From an uncultured Collinsella sp. (GTDB lineage: Bacteria; Actinomycetota; Coriobacteriia; Coriobacteriales; Coriobacteriaceae): a stretch of DNA of 23,718 nucleotides. Below the pieces are notes generated by a model, which saw only the letters and a program-made list of their open reading frames with translations, was not told the origin of the DNA and ran no database searches. Within the stretch, counting starts at the first letter, position 1, and every line of letters begins with the position of its first letter. The DNA lies in contig CABUDZ010000024.1 in the NCBI GenBank assembly GCA_902490445.1, positions 1-23,718 of the forward strand, read 5' to 3'. Made by a program: the position numbers and the translations under genes. Shown in pieces: positions 8,229 to 14,933 of the stretch.

Positions 8229-8993
8229 CTACGCGAGCGCCTGTGCGCGAATGGCCGCACCGATAGCGCCGGCAAAGCGCGCCTGGGGCGAGGTCTCTAC
8301 CGGCGAGCCCAACAGTGCGCCCAGACGCTCGACGACATAGGCGTTTTCGCACAGACCACCGGTCAGATAGTACGGGGCGCCCGCCGCCTGCCCGGCCATA
8401 GTGGCCACGCGCGACACGACGCTTTCGATCACACCGCGGGCGATGTTCTCGCGCGGCTCACCGCGACCGATCAGGCTGATGACCTCGCTTTCGGCGAACA
8501 CCGTGCACATGCTGCTGATCTTGGTAGGTTCGCCGGAACGCGCCAGGTCGGCCATCTGCTGTTGAGAAATACCTAGGCGGTCGGCCATGATCTCCAAAAA
8601 GCGCCCCGTGCCGGCAGCGCATTTATCGTTCATGGCAAATTTAGCCACGCGGCCGCCTTTAAGCTGGATGACCTTGGTGTCCTGACCGCCCACATCGATC
8701 ACGGTGCCATGGTCGCCAAACAGACGCACGGCACCGGTGCCGTGGCAGGTAATCTCGGTAACGACTTTATGCGCATAGGGCACGGCGACACGGCCGTAGC
8801 CGGTGGCGACCACACGAACATCCTTGGCGCACACGTCATAGCCGGCCGCTGCCAGTGCCTCGCGCAGCCGCTCGGAAGCATCGACCGATGAGAACCCGGT
8901 TGGCTGCACGCACGTCCACGCCACCGAACCCTCACCATCGACTACAGCGGCCTTAGCCGCCGTAGACCCGATATCGATCCCGATCCCTATCAT
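8229..8993 (-). CDS. Acyl-CoA dehydratase activase-type ATPase (HgdC/BadF/BadG family; activator of the double-cubane protein)
   Basis: This 254-residue ASKHA-fold ATPase opens with the phosphate loop GIGIDIGSTAAK. It carries the two cysteines that hold the dimer-bridging [4Fe-4S] cluster in HgdC relatives: C125 in KCAAGTGRFLE and C163 in SMCTVFAESEV. VGGQDTK near residue 102 is the second phosphate motif. The family injects low-potential electrons into a partner Fe-S protein by ATP hydrolysis. The partner is almost certainly the 9153-10319 product immediately upstream. The ATG at 8993 has an AGGAG site 8 bases away. The length fits single-domain activases. Selenium genes follow 82 bases downstream. 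Confidence 0.9.
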   Translation of the reverse strand: MIGIGIDIGSTAAKAAVVDGEGSVAWTCVQPTGFSSVDASERLREALAAAGYDVCAKDVRVVATGYGRVAVPYAHKVVTEITCHGTGAVRLFGDHGTVIDVGGQDTKVIQLKGGRVAKFAMNDKCAAGTGRFLEIMADRLGISQQQMADLARSGEPTKISSMCTVFAESEVISLIGRGEPRENIARGVIESVVSRVATMAGQAAGAPYYLTGGLCENAYVVERLGALLGSPVETSPQARFAGAIGAAIRAQALA

Positions 8994-9048
8994 GGCTCTC
9001 TCCTAATCGGCAAACTAATCAAACGATCAGACACCACTGCAACAACGG

Positions 9049-9160
9049 CCCTCTGGCGTCTGAGGTGCCCGAGATTCCGAGCGACAAGCCCGACGAAGCG
9101 TACTCAAGGTACGCGAGGAGGGTTGGAGCCGGAAGGTCGGGTGCCTCAGACGTCAGAGGG
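9049..9160. repeat. 112-bp imperfect palindrome between reductase and activase genes
   Basis: Outer 24-base arms at 9049-9072 and 9137-9160 are reverse complements except for three positions. An inner perfect stem (GCGTAC/GTACGC) at 9098-9114 is nearly centred on the same axis, and partial pairing (TTCCG/CGGAA) lies between. The right arm covers the last codons and stop of the reductase gene. On the mRNA it would form a long hairpin in the gap between two cotranscribed genes. It has no T-tract, so it is not a simple terminator. It looks like a REP- or MITE-like element or an mRNA processing or stability site. Confidence 0.7.
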
Positions 9161-10319
9161 TCTCGATAAAGGCGGCGATACGGGTCTCGATTTGGCCCAT
9201 GTCGCCATTGCTGTAGTCGGTCTCGATCTTCATGTACGGAATACCCGCACCCTCGACGGCCTCCTGCATGCGGGCACTCTCCACGTTAAAGGTGTGGCAC
9301 GCCTGGAGCACGTTCTCCACTACGCCATCGATGTGATACTTCTCGCACATGGCCAGCGTATTTTCCATACGGCCGTCGTTGGGCGTCATGACCGAGCAGT
9401 TGATATCCAGGTAGCGGTCGGCGATGGCGCGAAGGATGTCGGGAGCCTCCGGGTCGATCATCATGGCCGCCGTGCGCTCGCCCGAGCAGTCGTCCATGCA
9501 CACGACCACACCGCCGTTGGACTCGATGGTGCGACCGATCTTGTTGATCACGCCGCCCACCGGGCAGCCGGTGATCAGAATGCGCTTGGCATCCGCCGCG
9601 ACCGGGCGCTCGCCCGCGTCGTAGGCCTCGCGCAGCTTGGCGACCTTTTGCTCCAGCTGCTGCGTATAGGCCTCGATATCAAAGCTGAACGTACCGGCAA
9701 ACATGGTGCTCATCAGGTCGACGCCGCTCATGGCCGCCGGCTGGTTGGCCTGCAGTGCAAACATCTCGAGCTGGGCCGCACGCAAGCGGTTGCGACGACG
9801 GACGGCAGCGCGCAGGTCATCGTCGGTAATCGTGATGCCGTAGAAGCCCTCGAGCTCCTCCTTGAGCAGGCCGCACTCCTCGTACCAGCCTTCACGCTCG
9901 TAGGCACGATCGCGACCCTGCGGAAGATGCAGAATGTGCGTGCGCTTGAGCTCCCCCAGCAGCTCGTACATCTTCTTCTTGCCGTCGCAGGTGGTCTCAC
10001 CGATGATCATGTCGCTGAAGTACGTAAACGGGCACTTTTGCGAGTAGGCAAAGCCGTAGGTCGACTTGATGAGCGGGCAGAGGTTTGCCGGCAGCACCTT
10101 CTCGGCCTCGCGGATCACCTCATCGGACGTACCGCACAGAGCGACACTTGCGGCCCCCGCGGCATCGATAATCTCGAGCGGCGTATAGCTGCACAGATAC
10201 CCGATCAGGCGATTACCGGCCTGCTTGTAATCCTTGACGCGAATAAACGCGGCCTTGCGCTGCTCGTTGAACTCCTCAAACGTGCTGGGCAACTTGACCT
10301 CTTCGATTGCTTCAGCCAT
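9153..10319 (-). CDS. Double-cubane-cluster-type anaerobic reductase (2-hydroxyacyl-CoA dehydratase D-component family, YjiM-like)
   Basis: This 388-residue protein is related to the HgdB component of 2-hydroxyacyl-CoA dehydratases. It is encoded as a single subunit followed by its activase, as in double-cubane proteins (DCCP and E. coli YjiM/YjiL). Candidate cluster ligands are C43 in YLCSYTP, C81 in NLCPLIKS, C96 in QKCPF and C111 in ETTCDGKKK, plus later Cys in ITGCPVGG and MDDCSGE. The family reduces small substrates with ATP-powered electrons; the physiological substrate is unknown. No second dehydratase subunit or CoA-transferase is nearby, which argues against amino-acid fermentation. 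The ATG at 10319 has an AGGGG site whose surroundings form a small hairpin (10323-10339). It is the first large gene of the selenium run. Confidence 0.85.
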   Translation of the reverse strand: MAEAIEEVKLPSTFEEFNEQRKAAFIRVKDYKQAGNRLIGYLCSYTPLEIIDAAGAASVALCGTSDEVIREAEKVLPANLCPLIKSTYGFAYSQKCPFTYFSDMIIGETTCDGKKKMYELLGELKRTHILHLPQGRDRAYEREGWYEECGLLKEELEGFYGITITDDDLRAAVRRRNRLRAAQLEMFALQANQPAAMSGVDLMSTMFAGTFSFDIEAYTQQLEQKVAKLREAYDAGERPVAADAKRILITGCPVGGVINKIGRTIESNGGVVVCMDDCSGERTAAMMIDPEAPDILRAIADRYLDINCSVMTPNDGRMENTLAMCEKYHIDGVVENVLQACHTFNVESARMQEAVEGAGIPYMKIETDYSNGDMGQIETRIAAFIETL

Positions 10320-10322
10320 GAC

Positions 10323-10339
10323 GGTTCCCCTCTCGAACC
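10323..10339 (-). promoter_or_regulatory. Small hairpin displaying the ribosome site of the reductase gene
   Basis: Five-base arms GGTTC/GAACC flank a loop that contains the purine-rich GAGAGGG ribosome site, 3 bases before the ATG at 10319. A short stem of this kind may tune translation. It may also be chance. Confidence 0.3.
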
Positions 10340-10457
10340 AAAAACGGATAACAGCGGTATCGATGCACGACGGGCGGCGATTGCCCGGCCGTGCTCAAAA
10401 CCGGATTTTTAGGGAACCTACTTTGCGGTCGATTATTTAGTTGTGCGTCGTCTCTCC

Positions 10458-10493
10458 CGGAGCCGTGAACATACCTGCTCATATGCGGCTCCG
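10458..10493 (-). promoter_or_regulatory. Leader hairpin upstream of the reductase gene
   Basis: Perfect 8-bp arms CGGAGCCG/CGGCTCCG at 10458-10465 and 10486-10493 enclose a 20-base loop. Inside, CATA/TATG can extend the stem after a 4-base bulge. The 5' arm on the minus strand overlaps the last codons of the 22-codon ORF at 10479-10547, so translating that ORF would open the stem. No T-tract follows. Confidence 0.45.
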
Positions 10494-10547
10494 AGCCATA
10501 TACAGGGCGCGCGCCGCAATACGACACGAATATGTCATCTGCGGCAT
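10479..10547 (-). CDS. 22-residue upstream ORF or leader peptide
   Basis: The ATG at 10547 has a textbook AGGAGG ribosome site 8 bases upstream and a TATAAT box about 32 bases upstream. It encodes MPQMTYSCRIAARALYMARS followed by RI and a TGA. The peptide is short, basic and weakly hydrophobic, with five Arg residues and one Cys. It lies 159 bases before the reductase start, in the same direction, and its end overlaps a strong hairpin arm. A regulatory leader peptide is the simplest reading. It may instead be a functional small protein or an accident. I recognise no homologue. Confidence 0.4.
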   Translation of the reverse strand: MPQMTYSCRIAARALYMARSRI

Positions 10548-10578
10548 CGACGCACCCTCCTATTTCTTATCGAAGGCA

Positions 10579-10584
10579 ATTATA
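10579..10584 (-). promoter_or_regulatory. -10 box (TATAAT) of the selenium/reductase operon leader
   Basis: A perfect TATAAT on the minus strand lies about 30 bases upstream of the small ORF at 10547. The sequence at the -35 spacing (TTCGTC) is poor, so an activator may be needed. The stretch from 10320 to 10781 otherwise holds only the leader structures, an AT-rich dyad and two modC-side hairpins. I see no further gene there. Confidence 0.4.
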
Positions 10585-10669
10585 CCGGCGGTCGTCGTCC
10601 AGACGAACACCGCCGACACACGTACGACAGCATCGGAGCACAAGATGTCTAATGCCCGAACCTACCCTC

Positions 10670-10695
10670 TGATAATTATTTATCATATTGATAAG
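10670..10695. promoter_or_regulatory. AT-rich dyad, candidate regulator-binding site
   Basis: TGATAA and TTATCA half-sites at 10670-10675 and 10680-10685 surround TTAT, and a third TTGATAA copy follows at about 10689-10695. This resembles a Fur/DtxR-type iron box with imperfect spacing, in otherwise GC-rich DNA. It lies about 85 bases upstream of the TATAAT at 10579-10584. Iron control would suit an Fe-S reductase operon, but the regulator is a guess. Confidence 0.35.
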
Positions 10696-10720
10696 GTTTT
10701 GTCAGTCTAGATTCGGCAAA

Positions 10721-10742
10721 CGGTCGCGCTTCTAGGCGACCG
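10721..10742 (-). terminator. Hairpin downstream of modC, possible weak terminator
   Basis: Seven-base perfect arms (CGGTCGC/GCGACCG) enclose an 8-base loop, followed on the minus strand by only TTT. It lies 40-60 bases after the modC stop. It could end the modABC transcript together with the 29-bp palindrome, but it lacks a proper T-tract. Confidence 0.35.
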
Positions 10743-10752
10743 AGGTCCCGCA

Positions 10753-10781
10753 TGTGACAAAGGGACTGTCCCTTTGTCACA
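10753..10781. repeat. 29-bp perfect palindrome, copy 1 (abuts modC stop)
   Basis: Two 14-base arms starting TGTGACAAAGGGAC are perfect reverse complements around one central T. The element touches the modC stop codon at 10782. The same 29 bases occur on the opposite strand at 19307-19335. Here no T-tract follows on either strand. Confidence 0.85.
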
Positions 10782-11852
10782 TTATCGACAAACCAGATGA
10801 ATTCTCTTGGCATCGAAGTGCATGCGCAGGGTCTCGTCGGCCTGCGGCAGCTCGTCGGAAGCCACGCTCACCTTGTTGACCTTCCACTGCAGACGCGTGG
10901 GCGAATCGACACGTGGCACGTCCAACAGCACCAGCCGCTCAAAGCGTGAATCGCTCACGCGGGCCACATGCAGGTCGTAGCTGTTGCGACCCCGCTCAGC
11001 ACGGTTGTCCACATGGAAGTAGCTCGCACGAATACCCAGGTACACCACGTTATCGGGAACCTCACGGCCCACGTTGAAGGTCATGCCCCAGTCGAGGGCC
11101 TCAACTTCTTCGTCGCCGATCTTGCGCGCGCGGCTCGTATTCTTGCAGCCCGTCAGGCGCAGCGCAGCCAAAGTTTGCGGCCGGCGGACCACGTCCTCGA
11201 CGGAGCCGATCTCCTCCATATGCCCGTCGTGCATCACACAAATGCGCTCGCACAGACGGCACGCTTCGTCGATGTCGTGGCTCACGTAGAGCACGGTACG
11301 GTTGCACACATCGAACAGGTCGAGCATGTTCTGTTCGAGCGCGCTCTTAAGATAGGAATCGAGCGCGCTCATGGGCTCGTCGAACATAAAAATGCCCGGA
11401 TGCGCCGCCACCATGCGCGCAAGCGCCACGCGTTGCTGCTGACCGCCCGAGAGGCGCGCGGGGTAGCGGTCGGCAAAATCGGCCAGACCGAAAATGCCCA
11501 GATAGCGCTCGGCGAGCTTTTTGCGCGCGGCGGCGTCGCCCGCATCCTTAACACCGGCGCATACGTTATCGGCCACCGTCATGTTGGGAAACAGCTGATA
11601 GTTCTGGAACAGCAGGGCGCATTTTCGCTCCTGGGGCGACAGGTTGACACCCGCCGCCGAGTCAAAAAAGGTCACGCCGTTAACGACGATCTCGCCCTCG
11701 TCGGGTGTCTCCACGCCGGCAATGCAGCGCAACGTGCAGCTCTTGCCGCAACCCGAGGCGCCCAGCAGCGCCACACGCTCCTCGCCGGCATCGAGCTGAA
11801 TGTCGAGGGTAAAGCCCGGATAGCGCTTTTTGATATCCAGAACGAGCGACAT
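10782..11852 (-). CDS. modC: Molybdate ABC transporter ATPase ModC
   Basis: This 356-residue ABC ATPase has Walker A GASGCGKS at 31-38, signature LSGGQQQ at 134-140, Walker B FMFDEP at 155-160, and an H-loop in YVSHDIDEA. The region after about residue 235 is a TOBE-like C-terminal regulatory domain. It powers import through ModB. The gene starts 3 bases after the modB stop, with a GGAGG site inside the modB end, so the two are cotranscribed. Placement after modA and modB makes molybdate (or tungstate) the likely substrate; sulfate-type CysA is the main alternative and is disfavoured by the neighbouring moeA and mogA. A 29-bp palindrome abuts the stop. Confidence 0.9.
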   Translation of the reverse strand: MSLVLDIKKRYPGFTLDIQLDAGEERVALLGASGCGKSCTLRCIAGVETPDEGEIVVNGVTFFDSAAGVNLSPQERKCALLFQNYQLFPNMTVADNVCAGVKDAGDAAARKKLAERYLGIFGLADFADRYPARLSGGQQQRVALARMVAAHPGIFMFDEPMSALDSYLKSALEQNMLDLFDVCNRTVLYVSHDIDEACRLCERICVMHDGHMEEIGSVEDVVRRPQTLAALRLTGCKNTSRARKIGDEEVEALDWGMTFNVGREVPDNVVYLGIRASYFHVDNRAERGRNSYDLHVARVSDSRFERLVLLDVPRVDSPTRLQWKVNKVSVASDELPQADETLRMHFDAKRIHLVCR

Positions 11853-11855
11853 GGC

Positions 11856-13298
11856 TTATCGACCTCCCTTTGCGACCGCGCCATCGCGCATAAGCTCGGC
11901 CAGCGCCTCGCGATCGATACGCAAGGCATCACCGCCCACCGGGTCAAGCGAATCGCCCTGTCCGGCGAGCTCTTTGGCCTGCTTGCGCTCCGCACGGGAA
12001 AGGCCCCGCTCGCGATACTTTTGAGAATGCGCCGTGTACATGTTGATGAATAGGATGACCAGGAAGCTGAACGCTATTACGACCACGACCCAGAAGAGAG
12101 CCACCGACGTATTGCCGCCCATCCACTCAAAGTAAATCGCAATGGGAATGGTCTGCGTAATGCCGGCGTAGTTGCCAGCAAAGAACAGCGTGCAGCCAAA
12201 CTCGCCCATCGCGCGAGCGAAGGCGAGCACCGTGCCCGCCGCGATTGAGGGCCAGCCGAGCGGCATCATGAGCTTGGCAAAGATGCGACGTTCGGTCCAC
12301 CCCAAGGTTCGCGCGGCGTCGAGCATCTGCGTGTCGAGGCTCTCGAAGGCTCCGAGCGCTGTGCGGTAGACCAGCGGAAACGACACAACGACGGCCGAAA
12401 TAACCGCCGCGGGCCAGGTAAAGACGATCGAGATGCCGTGCGAGATCAGCCACTGGCCCACCCCGGTCGAGCGGCCAAACAGCATGAGGAGCAGAAAGCC
12501 GCAGACCGTGGGCGGCAGCACCATAGGAATCGTAAAAACCGAATCGAGCAGGCCCTTGATGCGACTCGAGGTACCCATAGTCTTCCACGCGGCAAACAAG
12601 CCCAGCGCAAAGGAGATCAGCAGGGCAAGGCCGCTCGTTTTAATGGACACCCAAAACGGGCGATAGTCGATGTCGCCCAAAAAGGAAGCCAGAGAGGTCA
12701 AGGGCCCTTGCTCATCCCGCAACACGACAGACGATGTCTCTACCATTTGAGCGCTATCAAGCCAACGCGCGCCGCCCTTGGCATCACCCGAGGCTGATGC
12801 AATCACCACATAGCGGTCCCCATCCGCACCACGCACATCAAAGCCATAGGTATACCCGCCGGCATTAAACGTTGTTTCCGCCGTAACATACCAAGGAAGA
12901 TCAACATCCCCTAGCTGCGCACCTCCCATGGAGTTTGCGCTGTCGAGCTCACAGACGAGGGCCTTGAGACCCAATACGCACTCGTTATCCTGCGGATCCA
13001 ATCCGTACTTCTCGACCGTCTTGGGCGATATCCACACCACAACGCGATCGGCAGCAGGCACCACTACAAGGTCCACGTCCTCGTCAACGGGAAACCGGTA
13101 GCCCTCTGGCTGGCCCTCCATGGCACGAGCGGTTCCCTTGGCCAACCGCTCAAAACCCTCGATTCCATAGGAAAGCCCATGAGCGGTCGCAGCAACCTGG
13201 GCCCCGTCCTCAGCGTCCCCAGCAACCGCAAATCCCGGCACCCAGCAAAGCGCGAGGGTCAAAGCACAGGCGACAAGTATGCGGAATCTATTAAGCAC
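11856..13298 (-). CDS. modB: Molybdate ABC transporter permease ModB with an extra N-terminal extracytoplasmic domain
   Basis: The protein has 480 residues from a GTG at 13298, which has a GGAG site 6 bases upstream. An in-frame GTG at 13367 is also open but would overlap the modA stop and spoil the signal peptide. Residues 1-27 are a signal peptide or membrane anchor. Residues 28-214 form a soluble, presumably extracytoplasmic domain I do not recognise, with a Cys pair about nine residues apart (C107, C116). From about 215 a ModB-type permease follows, with five or six membrane spans and an EAA loop (LDAARTLGWTERRIFAKLMM). Typical ModB is about 220-230 residues, so this one is roughly twice the usual length. 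The tail is basic and cytoplasmic. It sits between modA and modC. Confidence 0.88.
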   Translation of the reverse strand: MLNRFRILVACALTLALCWVPGFAVAGDAEDGAQVAATAHGLSYGIEGFERLAKGTARAMEGQPEGYRFPVDEDVDLVVVPAADRVVVWISPKTVEKYGLDPQDNECVLGLKALVCELDSANSMGGAQLGDVDLPWYVTAETTFNAGGYTYGFDVRGADGDRYVVIASASGDAKGGARWLDSAQMVETSSVVLRDEQGPLTSLASFLGDIDYRPFWVSIKTSGLALLISFALGLFAAWKTMGTSSRIKGLLDSVFTIPMVLPPTVCGFLLLMLFGRSTGVGQWLISHGISIVFTWPAAVISAVVVSFPLVYRTALGAFESLDTQMLDAARTLGWTERRIFAKLMMPLGWPSIAAGTVLAFARAMGEFGCTLFFAGNYAGITQTIPIAIYFEWMGGNTSVALFWVVVVIAFSFLVILFINMYTAHSQKYRERGLSRAERKQAKELAGQGDSLDPVGGDALRIDREALAELMRDGAVAKGGR

Positions 13299-13366
13299 GA
13301 AAAGCTCCAAGCGAATACAAGGACGGAGTGAAACACAAAACGATGGAATTATCGCGCCAAGCCGCA

Positions 13367-14245
13367 CTACTCGGAAAGCTCAAAGCCGTACTTAGCCCAA
13401 ATCTTCTGAGCCTTCTTGTTGGACAGGCAAAAGTCGATAAACGCCTTGGCCTCGTCGGCATGCTCGGAGCTCTCGGCAACGGCACCCGGGTACACGATGG
13501 GTTTGTGCGAATCCTCGGGGCACACGAAGGCCTCCTCGATGCCGTCGTAGCGGAAGATATCGGAGCTGTAGACAAAACCTGCCACGCAGTCGCCTGTGGA
13601 CACATAGGCGGCGGCGGTACCAACTTTGTCTGCCAGTGCGACCTTGTCGGCGATCTCGGGCGCATACTCGCCATCGTCGCCCTCGGTGCCGGTATAGAGG
13701 CCCACAGAAGCCAGCGCCTGGTTGGCGTACTTGCCGGCGGGAACGGTCTTGGCGTCGCCAATGGCGATCTTGCCGTCCAGATTCGCGACGTCGGCGATGG
13801 CCTCGACCTTGGTGTCGGAGCCCTCGGCGCGAATGATCACAAGATCGTTGACGAACATATCCTCACGGGTGTCGGTGTCGACGAGCTCGGCGGTCTCAGC
13901 GTCATCCATGGTGCCCTTGGAAGCGGTGATGAGCACGTCGACCGTGGCACCGGCGCGCATCTGCTCAACGAGGTCGCCAGACGCCTTAAACTGCGTGTCG
14001 GCAAACGTGGTACCGGTCTGCTCGGTGTAAAGCTCCTGAACCTCGGACAGAGCCTTCTCGAGCGAGTTGGCGGCAAAGACCTGCAGCTCGACAGCTTTCT
14101 TGGAAGATGCCTTAGCAGAACCGGCATCGGAGCCAGTCGGCTCAGACGTCTTGTTGCCAGAGCAGCCGGCAAGCCCAAGGCCGGCAGCGGCGACAGCAGA
14201 AAGCGAGACGAATCCGCGGCGAGAAACCATATCGAACATGTTCAA
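13367..14245 (-). CDS. modA: Molybdate-binding lipoprotein ModA
   Basis: This 292-residue periplasmic-binding-protein-type lipoprotein has a twin-arginine-like SRRGF start, a hydrophobic stretch and an LAGC lipobox at C28. The mature part begins with a Ser/Lys linker, then ELQVFAANSLEKALSE, a typical ModA first strand whose serine would bind the oxyanion. Further family-like stretches include PAGKYANQAL and the late GAVAESSEHADEAKAFIDF. It delivers molybdate or tungstate to ModB. The ATG at 14245 has AAAGGG 6 bases upstream. It is the first gene of modABC, about 48 bases after a predicted transcription start. Confidence 0.92.
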   Translation of the reverse strand: MNMFDMVSRRGFVSLSAVAAAGLGLAGCSGNKTSEPTGSDAGSAKASSKKAVELQVFAANSLEKALSEVQELYTEQTGTTFADTQFKASGDLVEQMRAGATVDVLITASKGTMDDAETAELVDTDTREDMFVNDLVIIRAEGSDTKVEAIADVANLDGKIAIGDAKTVPAGKYANQALASVGLYTGTEGDDGEYAPEIADKVALADKVGTAAAYVSTGDCVAGFVYSSDIFRYDGIEEAFVCPEDSHKPIVYPGAVAESSEHADEAKAFIDFCLSNKKAQKIWAKYGFELSE

Positions 14246-14299
14246 CCCTTTCGGACCTTATGCCCGGGTACCCCACCGCGGGCTTTATTCTGTAATTAG

Positions 14300-14305
14300 A
14301 TTATA
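14300..14305 (-). promoter_or_regulatory. -10 box of the modABC operon
   Basis: A perfect TATAAT lies 55 bases upstream of modA. The -35 region (about 14323-14328) is poor and lies inside the dyad at 14315-14339, as expected for a controlled promoter. Confidence 0.55.
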
Positions 14306-14314
14306 CTTCGGTGC

Positions 14315-14339
14315 GAATAATGATTATGAGAAATTATTC
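14315..14339. promoter_or_regulatory. Operator-like dyad over the modA promoter
   Basis: Seven-base perfect arms GAATAAT/ATTATTC enclose 11 bases, in an AT-rich island immediately upstream of the TATAAT and over the -35 position. A repressor bound here would block the promoter. A ModE-like regulator is plausible by context. The bases do not match the ModE sequence I remember from E. coli, so the regulator is open. Confidence 0.45.
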
Positions 14340-14393
14340 TCGTCTGAGAATATAGTTTCAGGCATGTCTACAGAATGTCGTCCCCTTGGGCGC

Positions 14394-14429
14394 AAATAAA
14401 AAGCGGAGCAGCCGTTCAGGTCGCTCCGC
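14394..14429 (-). terminator. Rho-independent terminator after mogA
   Basis: Perfect 7-bp stem GCGGAGC/GCTCCGC (14403-14429) followed on the minus strand by TTTTTATTT. It lies 15 bases after the mogA stop and separates the moeA-mogA unit from the modABC promoter. Confidence 0.85.
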
Positions 14430-14443
14430 CGCAGGTAAATAGC

Positions 14444-14923
14444 TTAATTGGTATGTCCGCCGCCCGCTGTCATCTGAGCCGCATGCTCCAGCTGGTCCGC
14501 TATGGCCTCCCAGCTTTCGCGGGCGGCCTTCGTAGAACCGGGAAAGTTTACGACAAGTGTATGACCTCGTTGCATGCAAATAGCGCGCGAGAGCATGGCG
14601 CGGCGAGTCTTGGTCATCGAGTACGCACGGATCGCCTCGGCAATACCCGGCACGTCGCGATCGCAGACGGCACGCGTCGCCTCGGGCGTCACATCGCGCA
14701 TCGAAAGCCCCGTGCCGCCGCAGGTAAGCACAACATTGGCGTGGCACTCATCGGCGGCTTCCACAATGGCATCACCGATCTCGCTGACGTCGTCGCGCAC
14801 GACCACATGTGAGACGACCGTCCAGCCCTGCGCCTCGATAAGTTCCTCGAGTGCGGCTCCAGCCTCGTCCTGGGCAAGGTCCCGCGTATCCGAGCACGTC
14901 ACGATCGATATCTTCAGCTCCAT
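14444..14923 (-). CDS. mogA: MogA/MoaB-type molybdopterin adenylyltransferase
   Basis: This single-domain protein of 159 residues starts MELKISIVTCSDTRD. The TCGGTGLSMRD motif at 67-77 is the molybdopterin-binding loop (GGTG) of the MogA/MoaB family, and NFPGST near 126-131 is the second conserved turn. It adenylylates molybdopterin before MoeA inserts molybdate. The ATG at 14923 has a perfect AGGAGG site 6 bases away that overlaps the moeA stop region; upstream in-frame codons are moeA shadow. MogA and MoaB cannot be separated by eye. The moeA partner makes an adenylyltransferase role likely. Confidence 0.9.
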   Translation of the reverse strand: MELKISIVTCSDTRDLAQDEAGAALEELIEAQGWTVVSHVVVRDDVSEIGDAIVEAADECHANVVLTCGGTGLSMRDVTPEATRAVCDRDVPGIAEAIRAYSMTKTRRAMLSRAICMQRGHTLVVNFPGSTKAARESWEAIADQLEHAAQMTAGGGHTN

Positions 14924-14933
14924 AGCATTCCTC

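Noticed and set aside
9153..10319. (R)-2-hydroxyglutaryl-CoA dehydratase of amino-acid fermentation
   Set aside because: There is a single catalytic-type subunit with no partner subunit or CoA-transferase; the single-subunit plus activase layout fits double-cubane proteins better.
9123..10412. A 429-residue plus-strand open frame
   Set aside because: It is antisense to the clear double-cubane reductase gene, with no domain or ribosome site.
10441..10710. Plus-strand open frame of 89 residues in the 462-bp intergenic region
   Set aside because: No ribosome site, no family resemblance, and it runs through the leader structures on the other strand.
10320..10781. A selC (tRNA-Sec) or other tRNA gene in the large gap
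   Set aside because: A GGTTCGA string occurs near 10330, but there is no acceptor stem, anticodon arm or CCA end around it. No tRNA, rRNA or CRISPR array was seen anywhere in the window.
10968..12053. A 361-residue plus-strand open frame over modC
   Set aside because: It is antisense to a modC gene with all ABC motifs, and its sequence is low-complexity.
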